In this document: piece by piece, positions 1 through 11,266 of the stretch
Layout: every line of letters starts with the position of its first letter
Position numbering within the stretch: the stretch's first letter is position 1
Assembly (NCBI GenBank): GCA_028386065.3
Contig: JAKUCV010006249.1
Location: 31,021-95,020 of the forward strand
Length of the DNA stretch: 64,000 nucleotides
Origin: Turnera subulata
Lineage: Eukaryota; Streptophyta; Magnoliopsida; Malpighiales; Passifloraceae
Reading direction: 5' to 3'
Made by a program: the position numbers and the translations under genes
Notes under the pieces: model-generated
The model's input: only the letters and a program-made list of their open reading frames with translations
What the model was told of the DNA's origin: nothing
The model's database searches: none

Positions 1-582
1 TGGAAGTGAGCTAGTTTATTATTTATTTTACGTCAAAAGCATGAAGAGATCCATTGTAGGTTGAAAGAAATGTGGGGTTTTAGCGAATTGGTGATTAATT
101 TTCTTATAATTTTTCTTTGCGTGGGCCCAGTAGGTACATTCATCATATATATTTCTTTTTTCGCATAGGATGGAAAGAAGAAGAAATATTGTACTTCTGA
201 ACAACTTATGTAATACATATTAATCGGATAAGCACGCCACCTCACAATGGGAAAATAAAGTTCGATAAAGTACCATTACAATATTCAAGAATATACTTCA
301 GTCGTCGTCTGGACGGAGTTACACGAGAAATTGAAAGGAAAAGTCGTTGCAAAATCATAATATATGGATATAGTTTACAAGAAAAAAATTCCAGGCCATG
401 CAAATTAAAGCCGGTAATGCCATTAATTCATATATATGTCTCTTGTAACGCAAGTCACTAGTTAGAGAAAATTCAAAGTGTGCCAAATTTTTTCAATGAG
501 AGATTAGTCGTATTGAAAAGTTTGCACAATTCGGCTGACCGGCCAGCAGAAGCGTTCACAGCCGCGTATTGGAGAAAGTCTC
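1..582. other. Upstream intergenic region of the BBE-like gene
   Basis: AT-rich sequence with no convincing coding region on either strand. It holds the 5' flank of the oxidase gene that follows. No recognisable transposon end was seen. Only the TATA box listed separately can be supported as a regulatory site. Confidence 0.5.
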
Positions 583-589
583 TATAAAA
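583..589 (+). promoter_or_regulatory. TATA box of the BBE-like gene
   Basis: TATAAAA lies 59 bp before the ATG at 648, which fits a plant core promoter with a short 5' leader of roughly 30-35 nt. The leader just before the ATG is A-rich and ends CAACAACATG, a favourable plant initiation context with A at -3. Confidence 0.6.
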
Positions 590-647
590 TCCGATCGAGC
601 AATGTAATGCAATCACAAATTAGCCCTCATAAAAAAAAAGCAACAAC

Positions 648-2246
648 ATGAAGGCTTCTTATTATTCCTTCTCGGTGGTTTCCATTCTTTTGTTGTCAAC
701 ATTAATATCGCTTGCAGCTTCGGATCAGCTGGGAGATTTCCTTCAATGCCTCCCTAACAGTACTCACAGTCCTTCCTGGCCAATCTCTCAAGCCATCTAC
801 ACCGCCAACAATGCCTCCTTTGATTCCACTTTGCGATCATACATCAACAACCGTAGGTTTTTGACATCTTCAACCCCTAAACCATTGGCCATCGTGGCTG
901 CACTGCATGAGTCTCATGTCCAAGCAACTGTGCGTTGTGCAAAGTCCAGTGGGCTGCAAATGAGGATTCGCAGTGGCGGACACGATTATGAAGGCCTTTC
1001 TTATGTGTCAAGCGTTCCGTTTGTGATACTTGACATGTTTAATCTGCGGTCCATCGAGATAGACATGTCCACAGAGACAGCGTGGGTGCAGGCTGGCGCC
1101 ACGCTCGGGGAAATTTACTACAACATTGCCAACACGAGCAACGTGCATGCCTTTCCGGCTGGGGTTTGCCCTACTGTTGGTGCCGGCGGTCATTTCAGCG
1201 GCGGAGGCTACGGGACCTTGATGAGGAAATATGGCCTTTCTGTGGACAATATCGTCGACGCTCAAATAGTTGACGTCAGTGGCAATATCCTCGATAGGAA
1301 GGCCATGGGAGAGGATCTGTTTTGGGCAATTAGAGGTGGTGGCGGAGCAAGCTTTGGCGTCATTCTTTCATGGAAGATCAATCTGGTCCGAGTTCCCGAA
1401 ACCGTGACTGTTTTTAGGGTACCTAGGACCTTAGAACAAGGTGCAACCCATATCGTCTATCGGTGGCAGCAGGTGGCTACCAAGCTGGATAGTAATCTTT
1501 TCATGAGAGCAATGCCGCAGGTGGTCAATGGCAGTGTGGAGGGTCAAAAGACAATTGAAATTGCGTTTTATGCCCTGTTTCTTGGGAGAAGTGATGCGCT
1601 TCTTGACATGATAAACAAGAGCTTCCCTGAGCTGGGTTTGAAGCCAGAGGACTGCAAAGAAATGAGATGGATAGAGTCGACAGTGTTTTGGGCAGATTTT
1701 CCAAACGGTACTCCAATTGAGGTTCTGCTGAACAGGCCACAAGGAGCGCAGATCTTCTACAAGAACAAGTCCGATTTTGTGAAGGATGTCATCCCAAAGG
1801 AGGCTTTGAAGAGGATTTGGAAGTTGATGATCAAGGCGGAACCAATCTGGATGCAGTGGAATGCCTATGGAGGAAGAATGAGTGAGATCTCGGGCACCGC
1901 AACTCCATTCCCGCACAGGGACGGGTACCTGTTTAAGATTCAGTACAATATAGGGTGGGATGAAGGAGGCAACGAAACCACGGTCCGCAACATAAATTTG
2001 ATAAGAAAAGTGCACGATGCAATGACTCCTTATGTGACCAGAGACCCAAGGGAGGCATTCCTCAATTACAGAGATCTTGATATTGGGAGCAACCCCAGCA
2101 ATGAGACCAACTTCGAGAAAGCTGTGATCTACGGGAGTAAGTATTTCAAACATAATTTCCTGAGGCTGGTGGACGTGAAGACAAAGTTTGATCCACAAAA
2201 TTTCTTCAGGAATGAGCAAAGCATTCCACCCCGACCACATCATTAA
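648..2246 (+). CDS. Berberine bridge enzyme-like FAD-linked oxidase (reticuline oxidase-like), secreted
   Basis: Intact single-exon gene of 532 residues, the usual length of plant BBE-like proteins. Residues 1-25 are a hydrophobic signal peptide ending LAAS, so the protein enters the secretory pathway (wall or vacuole). An FAD_binding_4 domain follows (about residues 70-220). His112 in RIRSGGHDYEG and Cys174 in GVCPTVGAGGH are the two residues that covalently anchor FAD in this family; their spacing of 62 equals that of the founding enzyme as I know it. The C-terminus carries NYRDLDIG and the BBE motif (FDPQNFFRNEQSIPP). Family members oxidise alkaloids, monolignols, cannabinoid precursors or oligosaccharides, so the substrate cannot be named from sequence. 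Several N-x-S/T sites suit a glycoprotein. The gene stands alone and the nearest downstream unit is a retrotransposon. The start is supported by the signal peptide and TATA spacing. Confidence 0.95.
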   Translation: MKASYYSFSVVSILLLSTLISLAASDQLGDFLQCLPNSTHSPSWPISQAIYTANNASFDSTLRSYINNRRFLTSSTPKPLAIVAALHESHVQATVRCAKSSGLQMRIRSGGHDYEGLSYVSSVPFVILDMFNLRSIEIDMSTETAWVQAGATLGEIYYNIANTSNVHAFPAGVCPTVGAGGHFSGGGYGTLMRKYGLSVDNIVDAQIVDVSGNILDRKAMGEDLFWAIRGGGGASFGVILSWKINLVRVPETVTVFRVPRTLEQGATHIVYRWQQVATKLDSNLFMRAMPQVVNGSVEGQKTIEIAFYALFLGRSDALLDMINKSFPELGLKPEDCKEMRWIESTVFWADFPNGTPIEVLLNRPQGAQIFYKNKSDFVKDVIPKEALKRIWKLMIKAEPIWMQWNAYGGRMSEISGTATPFPHRDGYLFKIQYNIGWDEGGNETTVRNINLIRKVHDAMTPYVTRDPREAFLNYRDLDIGSNPSNETNFEKAVIYGSKYFKHNFLRLVDVKTKFDPQNFFRNEQSIPPRPHH

Positions 2247-2403
2247 TTTGTTGCATATATTGAAAATATAAAATAAAAACGAAATAAAATAAAAAAGGTT
2301 CGTTTGTATATTGTAATGCTATTTCTTTTTTTTTTTCTTGGTTGTTCAGTTGTATACTATGAATTGAAACGCATAAACTGTGTATGCTTTTGCAGAAGAA
2401 TTA

Positions 2404-2409
2404 AATAAA
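2404..2409 (+). terminator. Candidate poly(A) signal of the BBE-like gene
   Basis: AATAAA about 160 bp after the stop codon in an AT-rich 3' region that also has a T-run and TGTGTATG-like upstream elements. Plant poly(A) signals are degenerate, so this is only a reasonable candidate. Confidence 0.4.
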
Positions 2410-2430
2410 GATATTTTTATAAATAAATTA

Positions 2431-2792
2431 TGGTACCCTATCTCAATTTAATTTATAATTCTATTTGTCCTAATCTTAATACCATATTCCTTTACCTATT
2501 TTATTTTTGATTTTATCTTATTAAATTAATCATACTCATTTGTTTTGATCCTCCCATTTTCACTTATAAATACCTCCTTCATATCCATACACACACCTTT
2601 GATCTCCATAAAATTACTCACTTCTCATTTCCATACACCTCTCTTCACAATCTCCCTCCATCATTAGTATAATAATTCTCCATTATCATATTATCATTAA
2701 AGGTGTATTACTTCGACAAAGTTGTATTATTATCTTGATCAAGTTTGTATTATTCCCTCAAATAGTGAATTTCTCCCTCAAATTTTATAACA
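2431..2792 (+). repeat. Putative 5' LTR of copia element 1
   Basis: Region begins TGGTACCCTATC and ends TTTTATAACA just before CGTTAACAACACT, which resembles the LTR/primer-site junction of the copia clade whose gag follows at 3004. A TATA-like CTTATAAATACC lies near 2562. The left boundary is guessed from the TG dinucleotide. No second LTR is visible in the window because the 3' half is missing. Confidence 0.4.
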
Positions 2793-3003
2793 CGTTAACA
2801 ACACTAGTCTCTACCTTATTAACGTAATTATTTCTAAACCTTTTCTTATTACTACTATAATTATTTCTATTATACATATATAGTACTTATATAGCTGAAG
2901 CATTTATCCAGTAAGCGAATATATACTACATAGTTTATATTATTATTCCGGTTCTCTTTATATTTATTCAACGTCTTTTGTTATTATTTCTTTTTTTGTT
3001 ACA

Positions 3004-3825
3004 ATGGCAAACCTTACAAAACTTGAATTTGAGGCCCTCGATATTTTTGGAAGAAATTTTCTGCCATGGGTCCTAGATGCAGAAAAGCATTTAGATGCTA
3101 ATGGTCTGGGAGGTACCATTAAAGAAGAAAATAAAGCATCTACTAAAAATAAGGCAAAAGCCATAATTTTTCTTCGCCATCTTCTGCATGAAAGTCTAAA
3201 GAATGAATATCTTACCGTCAATGAACCTACAAATCTTTGGAAAAATTTGAAAGAAAGACATGATCACCTGAAGATGGTCATACTTCCAAAATCTCATTAC
3301 GAGTGGATGCATCTGAGGTTGCAAGATTTTAAATCTGTGCATGAATATAATTCAGCTGTGTTTCGAATTAGCTCTCAGTTAAAACTATGTGGAGAAAATA
3401 TTATTGATGTTGATATGTTAGAGAAAACATTCTCCACTTTTCATGCATCCAATGTGCTCCTGCAGCAGTATCATGAAAAAGGTTTCATAAGATATTCTGA
3501 TTTAATTTCATGCCTTCTTGATACCGAACAAAATAACGAGCTATTGATGAAAAATCATGAGTCTCGCCCCATTGCTTCTGCTCCATTCCCTAAAGCGAAT
3601 GCAACAGTACATGATAATTCTGGTAGTGGCCGTGGACGTGGAAGGAACCGTTTTAATTACCGGGACCGCAATATTTATAACCATAGCAAGGCTAGAGGAA
3701 AACATGCGAATGATGCCAAACATCATGATAAGAAAAATCACGTGACAGCGTGCTATCGATGTGGCAAGACAGGTCATTGGTCTTGGACATGCCGTACAAC
3801 GAAGAACTTGGTAGAACTATACTAA
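3004..3825 (+). CDS. gag: Ty1/copia gag polyprotein (UBN2-type) with CCHC zinc knuckle
   Basis: 273 residues. The N-terminal part (FLPWVLDAEKHLDANGLGG, LWKNLKERHD, then repeated L-rich helices) is the plant copia UBN2/gag_pre capsid-like region. Residues about 203-245 are RGRGRNR-rich and basic, and residues about 252-265 form a zinc knuckle CYRCGKTGHWSWTC with CX2CX4HX4C spacing. The product would be the nucleocapsid/capsid precursor of the element. A TAA at 3823-3825 separates it from the protease/integrase part; in this clade gag and pol are usually one frame, so the stop is probably a lesion. It is the best preserved piece of copia element 1. Confidence 0.85.
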   Translation: MANLTKLEFEALDIFGRNFLPWVLDAEKHLDANGLGGTIKEENKASTKNKAKAIIFLRHLLHESLKNEYLTVNEPTNLWKNLKERHDHLKMVILPKSHYEWMHLRLQDFKSVHEYNSAVFRISSQLKLCGENIIDVDMLEKTFSTFHASNVLLQQYHEKGFIRYSDLISCLLDTEQNNELLMKNHESRPIASAPFPKANATVHDNSGSGRGRGRNRFNYRDRNIYNHSKARGKHANDAKHHDKKNHVTACYRCGKTGHWSWTCRTTKNLVELY

Positions 3826-5103
3826 TCATATTTGAAAGGAAAAAATAAGGCTGTTGAAACAAATTTTGTTCAAGATGATGACCAAGAAGCTCCCTTCCAG
3901 TCCGACTCATTTTTAAATATTGATGATTATTTTGCTTATCCCGGAGAAGCAAGCAATAAAATGAAGCAAGAAAAACATATTGTCGGTTTCTTTGTATTTT
4001 ACATTTATGTTCTTATATGTTGTTTATTTATGTTAATGTTCTTAATGTTTTTTTACTTTAGAATAAATTTCAGTTAAGTATTATTTTCTTATGCATGTTT
4101 TATTTTTTTTATGAAGATATGGACATTCAACTATATGGTTCCAAGAACAATGACTCAGAAATCTGTCTAGCAGACAATGCAACTACTCATTCCGTATTTA
4201 ATGAACGGAAATATTTCTTTACTTTGAAATTTGAAAAGGCATATGTTACTACAATCTCTGGTAGTACAAAAATAATTGAAGGCTCTGAAAGAGCTCAAAT
4301 TCTATTACCGAAGGGAACAAAAATAATCATTGAAAATGCTTTGTTCTCTTCAAAGTCTCACAGAAATTTGTTGAGTCTTAAAGATATCCCGTTTAAATAG
4401 ATATAGTATTGAGACAATGAACGAAAGAGATGCTGAATATTATACATTACAAAAGTTACTACTACAGGTAATAAACTAGTTTTGGAAAAATTACTTGTAT
4501 TGTCCTCTAGATTGTACTACACAAATATTCGAGTCATTAAAAGTTATTCTACCCAGCCAGAAGCTGGCACCAGCTTGAAGTAGACTAATGAGTTAAAAAT
4601 TTGGCATGACCGGTTGGGCCATCCCGGATCAATAATGATACGCAGAATTACTCAAATTTCATTTGGTCATCCATTGGAAAACCAAAAGATTTTTCAATCT
4701 AATGAATTTTCATGTGCTGCTTGTTCACAAGGAAAATTAATTATCCGGCCTTCATATGATAAGGTTGGTTCTGAATCTCCAACATTTTTGGAAAGAATTC
4801 AGGGAGATATACGTCCACCGTGTGGACCATTTAGATATTTTATTGTTTTAATTGATGCATCAACTAGATGGTCCCATGTGTGTTTGTTTTCCTCACGCAA
4901 TTTGGCATTTGTGCGCTTACTGTCCCAATTGATCAAATTGTAAGCTCACGTCCATGATCATGCAATTAGGAATATACGTCTTGATAATGCTGCTGAATTC
5001 ATCTCTAAGGCGTTCAATGACTATTGTATGTCAATTGGAATTGTCATACCCAAAAAGGTCTTGCAGAATCGTTGATTAAACACCTCCAATTGATTGCTAG
5101 AAC
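3826..5103 (+). pseudogene. pol: Copia element 1 pol, first part: protease, GAG-pre-integrase, integrase core start
   Basis: Broken frames continue the copia polyprotein. Around 4155-4200 the motif CLADNATTHSVF matches the aspartic protease active region of this clade (usually DSATTH). At 4614-4760 GHPGSIMIRRI...CAACSQGK is the HHCC zinc domain before integrase. At 4795-4940 GDIRPPCGPFRYFIVLIDASTRW is the start of the integrase core with its first Asp. Near 4970 RLDNAAEF continues the core in another frame. Several stops and frameshifts (for example at 4398 and 4941) make it non-functional. The frame is interrupted at 5103 by a 3.2 kb insertion and resumes at 8310. Confidence 0.8.
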
Positions 5104-8100
5104 TGTAACGCCCCGGATTTTCGGTATTTAATTCTGTGAAATTTTCGAAAATTTTGGGATCTAATTTCCAATTATGCCCTCACGGAATTCACGGGAACTA
5201 TTTTCTTGTTCTTAATAAATTTATTTCTAGTATGGTTCAATCATTTATTCCCAAGTATTAATTTTTTTTTAGCATTTAATAGTGTTTTGGATTAAAACAC
5301 AAGATGGGGTGTAGTTTTTACTAAAACTACGTAGTTTTGGTAGAGCCAAAACCTAAAAGCGTTTTGACTTTGAGGTTGACCAGAGGAGGGACTTGAAGAC
5401 GAAGTGACGTCGTTTGGAAGCAAAACGACGCCGTTTTGCTTTTGACGGAAACCCTAACCCTAGGGCTTAGATATAAACTCTTCTCTTTCTCTCTCTCCTC
5501 ATTCTTTTCTTCCTCTCCTCTCTCCCGAACGGCTGCCGTTTTCTCTCCCGTTTTCGGCCGTTGCCTCACCTCTCTCCCACACTTTTCTCTCCCGATTCCT
5601 CCTCTCACTTTTAGATCGTGCCCATGTTCCCTTCCAACTCTCTTTCTTTTCTCTCTTTTTCTTTTATATTCTCTTCCTTTTTCTACCCGGAATTGCTATC
5701 CTCACAAAACCCTGCCCCCATCAATTTCTTCCTCACGTCCTCGCGTTTCCACCCTGCTCGCCACCCAAAGATGCCGCTGGAGCTGTTTGCAGAGGAGATC
5801 GAGATGAGGCCCAGGTTCTATGCTCGACAAGTAGTGCTGCAGGTGGATGTGAGTCGCAGCCGCCCTTTCGCCGTCTCGAGGTGAGCCCGCCGCCTTCTGT
5901 TATTCATCTTTTCTTCTTTTTGTTGTCTTTCTATGCTAATGGCAGTGGGTGATGTGTTGTTTGTTTGTGATGGCAGCGAGTTGGTGGTTGTGCTCGTGTG
6001 TGTGATGTTCGGTTGTGGTCGGTGGTGGCGGGTCAGTGCGTTCTGAGCGTGTGACTGTGGGTGTCGATGGCGGATGTGGAGTGTGCAGCCCTGTATAGGT
6101 CGACTACTGGTGGATCTGGTTTTCTGGCAGTGAGTACTTGGCCTGGTTCTGTGCGGGATGCTTGGGGAGACTCTTGCATTGCTCGGTTGTTCTTTGTGTG
6201 ACTTCGGGTTATGGCCGGGGGTTGCTGCAGTGTTGGTTTCCGGCAGCAAGTTTTGGAGTTGCTGCTGAATCAGGCAGATTTGTTATTGGCAGAACGAGTC
6301 CTTGTTTGAATTCCGAGTGAGGAATCTTTTTCCCAATCCTTTTGTTGAATCGATGTATTGTGTAGTGGGTGTTGTGTTGATTAATTGGAAGTTATTTGAG
6401 TGAATACGGTTTGGATGCTGTTTTGGTTTATGGTAGAGTTGTTGTGGCCATTTTCTCGGTTGTTGTAGAGATTTTCCGGCGAGGACTGACCGGAATCCGG
6501 CAGATCAAGTACTGTTCCGGCGAGACGGTTGCATTCCGGCATTGAAACGGTAATTTCCGAGCAGTGGCATGCATTACAATTCTTGTACAAGTCATGTACT
6601 GTGAATGCATTTAATTTATGTATTAATGGAAAATAAATGATATTAGTGGAAACCGAGTGAGAGGAGTTGAGAGGCACGTGGCCGGAATCGTACCGACGTA
6701 CATAGTATCTTTAGGCCGAAAAATGTTTGGGCTCGGGAGTTCGATAAAAATATTATTGTGACGGGTCGGGCCCAAGCCCAATAACTCAATATGATTGATG
6801 GTTATGGTATGGGCTTTAGGCCCAATAAAATGTAGCTAATTTAAATGGGTTTTAGGCCCAATGGTTTTGGGAGATGTGCTTTAGGCCTAATAAGGATTTG
6901 GGGTATAGATTGAGCCTAGCATTCAAGATAATATAATGGAATAAGCACGTTTTAGCATACATTCATCATGCTTTTATGTGGACCTTATGTGTGGTCATAT
7001 TTTGATTCCAGTATAGGATATGTCAAGGCAGAACGAGGTTTCGTTTCCGAGGCAAATAATATGGCCCAGGTGAGGACATATAAACCTTTGTATGCGTTAC
7101 TGCCTACATTACTCGGTTAATTGTCTTGGTATAGAAAGTGGTATTATTTGTTTGGCCTTGAATGTTGTATGCAAGCTTGCCTGCTTTGTGGATGTTCTTG
7201 CTTACACCTTGTATCTTATTGATGATATCTCTGATGCAGTGTGCATGATTATGTGAACTGTGTACCAATGTGATATAATATGCCTGTCGAGCATGACTTG
7301 TTTTGTGTGTTAAATATCTTGATATATGGTTTTTGTGGTTTGTGTGGTGGACTATGGGCTGGAGGCCCGGACTTGAGAATAGATGTTAAATCCACACAAA
7401 CCTGGACAATCATATGTAATGGTACACAAAACTCTTTAAGCATAATTGAGAATAAAATACTATAATAATTCTACTGTGGGGCTGTTGACCGGTTTGTTCG
7501 AGCGGGAATGACACCCCTCGGGATTTTATGTGGTTTAGCATATGGGTCTGTTATAACCGGTTCTACCTCCCTCCTTCTACCTTCCCCTTTCTACCTTCCT
7601 CTTTCTCTCTGTCTCTCTCTCTCTCTCTATGGATATATTTGGGCTTCGTGCCTGGTTTATTTGGGCTTAAGCCTGGTTGTCTCATTAGACGGGACCAAGC
7701 TCGACGCACACAGTAGAGGGCCCTAATAAAATATTCAAACCTAATAACAAAATTAATAATATAAGTAATGATAAGTGATGGTTTGAAGTCTGATGATGAC
7801 TTGTGTTGTGTATTGTGACTTGTTGTGCACTGTGATTGCTTTTGCTTAATGCCGGTGTATTTGTAGTTGATTTGTATTTGTATACACTGGTTTATTTGTT
7901 TGCGGTGAGACAGTGGTTGGTCTCACCCCCTCACAGATTTTATGCAGGACAACTGATCGATGATCAGGAGTGCATATCAGTAGGTGGCGGTGCTTTCCTC
8001 CTCGGGTCGGATCCATAGGGTTCATTGCATGCAAGTTGCTTTCCATTTTTTTTGTTTTCCGCTGCGTACTTGATTCTATTGTATTATTTATTATTTGATT

Positions 8101-8304
8101 GAATGTTGATCTTGTTGTTGATTCCGTATCCTGAGTAGAAGGGCAATTTGGTCACTTCTCATGTTGTAATTAATTTAATGGGTTATTTGGGATACGAGTG
8201 TTTAGTTGATGATTTTTTTACGTGTCCCGGGAATGATAAGGACAATTTGGTCATTTTATATTTAAATTCTATTTTATATTATAAATTGGGACACGGGCGT
8301 TTCA
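5104..8304 (+). mobile_element. TG..CA element copy C1 (3.2 kb, solo-LTR-like, intact ends)
   Basis: Starts TGTAACGCCCC and ends GGGCGTTTCA, so its termini form a 10 bp imperfect inverted repeat with LTR-style TG..CA. It is flanked by the 5 bp duplication AGAAC (5099-5103 and 8305-8309) and splits the integrase of copia element 1, whose sequence resumes exactly after it. No gag, pol or internal terminal direct repeat is visible. Recognisable parts: palindrome AAAACGACGCCGTTTT (5422-5437), TATA box at about 5471, a pyrimidine-rich start region, a GC-rich exon-like block with possible donor near 5880, an exon-like block ending CAG/GTGAGGAC near 7070, a (TC)n run near 7600-7630, and the block CTCACCCCCTCAC...GCAG near 7920-7950. 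Same family as C2, C3 and C4. Either an unusually long solo LTR or a non-autonomous class of its own. Confidence 0.75.
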
Positions 8305-8309
8305 AGAAC

Positions 8310-9142
8310 TTTATTGATGGGATGCAAAATCCCTGTTGCTGCTTGGGGACATACTATTTTGCGTGCAGCAGGACTTGTGCGCATCAGGCCAACAAGTTAT
8401 CATAAGCTCTCCCCCATTCAAATGGTTCTTGGTCACGAACCTAATATCTCACATCTTCGGACATTTGGTTGTGCAGTATATGTGCCAATTGCTCCACCAC
8501 AGCGAATAAAAATGAATCCTCAAAGAAGATTGAGAATATATGTTGGATATGAGTCTCCATCAATTAAAAAATATTTGGAACCAACAACTGGAGATTTATT
8601 TACAGCAAGGCTTGCTGATTGTCATTTTGATGAAAATGTTTATCCAACATTATGTGGGAAAAATAAGTAGTTGGATAAAGAAATTAAATGGAATGCTATA
8701 TCATTATCAAGCCTTAATCCTCGAAAAAATCAGTGTGAACTAGAAGTTCAAAAGATAATTCATTAACAAAATATACCAAATCAATTGTCAGATGCTTTTA
8801 CTGTTGTCAGTAGAGTGACCAAATCTCATGCACCAGCTGCAAATGCTCTTGCTAGAATTGATGTCCCTAAAGGACAACTAAAGATTGCAAATGAATCTAA
8901 GCTAAGCCAGAAGCGTGGCAGACCACTCGGTTCCAAAGATAAAAATTCTCGACAGATAAAATGAGCAAAGATATAAGATGGCCCCAACAAGGTAACTGAA
9001 CCTCCTACAGATGTTCAAATTGAAAATCCTCAAGAAGTGGATAATCCTCTAAAAGAGGTTCCTAAAAAAAATTATTATGTTCCAGAAGTAACTCAGGTAC
9101 CTGAAATAAGTCAAAGTGATGAGATCTCAATCAATTATATTA
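8310..9142 (+). pseudogene. pol: Copia element 1 pol, continuation: integrase C-terminal part up to the RT linker
   Basis: Directly after the AGAAC duplication the copia polyprotein resumes. Residues from 8310 (GCKIPVAAWGHTILRAAGLVRIRP, then SPIQMVLGHEPNISHLRTFGCAVYVPI and RRLRIYVGYESPSIKKYLEP) are the integrase C-terminal region and the following linker typical of plant copia. Stops at 8668 and later show decay. The frame then runs through a charged linker (to about 9140) and is cut by element C2 before reverse transcriptase begins, so no RT or RNase H of this element is in the window. Confidence 0.85.
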
Positions 9143-11266
9143 TGTAACGCCCGATTTTTCATAATTAATTTACGAAATTTCTGGAATTTTTATTTCCATT
9201 CTTACCCTCAAGTATTTTCGATTTTTTGCTCAAGTAATTAATTCTTTTCCTTGGAATTATCTCTTTTATGTTGGAATATTCTTTAAGTTAGGTTCTTCTT
9301 TGGAGTTAAAGCTTTTTTAGAGGTGAAACACATGTTTGGGCATAGTTTAGACCAAAACTATGTCGTCTTGGGAGCATGTGAGCTTTGGAGTCAAATGGAG
9401 GTTGTGTTTTGACCCAGCCAGGTGAGTGCATTGACCTGAGGAGCCAGAGAGATGAAACGGTGCCGTTTTTGCTGACCAAACGATGCTGTTTCATGCTTGG
9501 CCGAACCCTAGGTATATAAACCTCTTTTCTTCTCTCTCTCCTAGCTCTTTCTCGTTCATCTCTTGCTTTCTTCAACACCCACAGTCGCTGCCCTCATCTC
9601 TCTCTTTTCTCTCACACTCACCTACACGTCGCCTCCTTGGAGATCGATCGCTGCTATTGTCACAACGAAGAAGGAGACGGAAGAGGGCTACAACGCGTGT
9701 GTGAGCAGGGATGCGTGTAGCCGCCGCCGTCTCGGGTGTTTGGACTCGAGCCGTTGATGGAGAAGATGAGGTGTTCTCCCCAAAGGACGTCGTTCAAGAA
9801 CGTTGCTACCACGTGGTAAGTCGCCGTCCTTCCTTTCCTTTCACTGTTCTTTTAATCTCTAGGTTAGCGAGTCGTTAATCGGTTCTGTGATGCTCTGCAT
9901 CTAACCCAATTTGGGTGTTGCCTTTGTTGTTGTTTGGGTTCGGTGTTGTTGTCCATGGCGGTGGATGTTGCTGGTGGTTGATTTGGAACCTAATCGGGCC
10001 TATGCTCGTGTTGTTCGTTGTTGGCCGTGTGGTGGATTGGACAGATGGGTTCCACAGTGGGCTATTGGGTTGGTGATTCTCCGGCAGAGGGGTTTTTGGG
10101 CTCGTGTGGTTGGATTCAAGGCTGTTGGTTAAGGATTCATTGTTGTTGTGCACGAATCGATTTCTGGTAAGCCCTCTATCCTTTTCCTCCTTGAATTCGG
10201 TATGGCCCTGCACATGGGAGTGTATTGAGTGTTGTTTGCATGCTGTGTAGGCAGATTTCTGTGGAGGTTGTTCTTGGGGGCTATTGTGGAATTTTCGGCG
10301 AGGCTGTGACCGTATGCCGGCGAGTGAGTACGGTTCCGATGGAGCGGAATTCTTCTCCATCATTGCACGGTCTTTCCTCAGAAGATGTGGCGTATTTTAA
10401 ATTCTGTACACGGCATGTATTATTTTTCGGTTTGGGTTATGTACTAAATCTTGTATAGTAGAAACCGAGAGTGGGGAGTGAGTAGCATGTGGCCAGTTTG
10501 TCCACGCAGGTAGAACCTCTAGGACGGTAACTCGGACTAGGGTAAAACCTTTCTACGGGGGTTAGAAAAAATTGGGCCCAGGCCTAGTAATGAGATGTTA
10601 TGACTAACATGTCCAATTGGAATTAATTAGGAGATGGGTTTTAAGCCCGAGGACTTGTAAGGGTTATATGGTGGTTTTTTAAGAAGTGGGCTTTAGGCCC
10701 GGTAACCATGCGGACTTTGAGCTAGATAAGGATATTTGGGACATAGTTGGGCTTTAAGCCTGTGAACATTAGGCCCGTGACTTAGAGACCTAGTGTTGTG
10801 AGAGGAAGTAGATTGGTGGGCTTGGTCCGTGAACCTTATAACATATTGGTCGGGCTGGATTTAACTCACGCTTGCATTGCACGTGCATGCATGTTTTTGT
10901 TTAGTTCTTTTGTGTGATAGTGGTGTCTATATGTTTAGGCACAAGACATAACTCGGGAGCTGCAGGATCTAGTGCTGGTTAGGCAGAGCATCACTATAAC
11001 GGAGGTGACTCTACTCTATACGACTTATATGCTTGTATCCGAATACTTGTTGGTATGGTTAGTCAGTGCTACTTCCTAAGTGTATTGCATGCTGTTGACT
11101 GTGTTATGCCTGTGCTTATGTGCTATGATGATATGATGATACCGTATGAGCTGATATGCCATGTTTATGATATCAGTGTTGTCTTGCCAATATCATGTAT
11201 TTATGTGAGCCTTAAGCTCGGTTTAGAGACTATCTTTGGTGGTACACCACCTGTATACACATTAAG
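9143..11266 (+). mobile_element. TG..CA element copy C2 (5' part, truncated)
   Basis: Begins TGTAACGCCCGATTTTTC inside copia element 1, same orientation and family as C1. It keeps the promoter module: AAACGGTGCCGTTTTT (9455-9470), a second imperfect palindrome at about 9478, TATATAAA at 9514, and a pyrimidine-rich start region. A GC-rich exon-like block ends in a strong splice-donor-like CACGTG/GTAAGT near 9820. An exon-like block ending GAG/GTGACTC lies near 11005. Copy C3 cuts it at 11267 and its 3' end was not found. Confidence 0.7.

Noticed and set aside
1431..2243. Long antisense open frame (270 codons) across the BBE-like gene
   Set aside because: It overlaps a well-supported gene, matches no family and reflects codon bias of the sense strand.
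5436..5884. Ser/Pro/Phe-rich frames in element C1
   Set aside because: Pyrimidine-rich leader sequence opens two frames at once; no domain and no conservation of protein sequence with C2 or C4 by eye.
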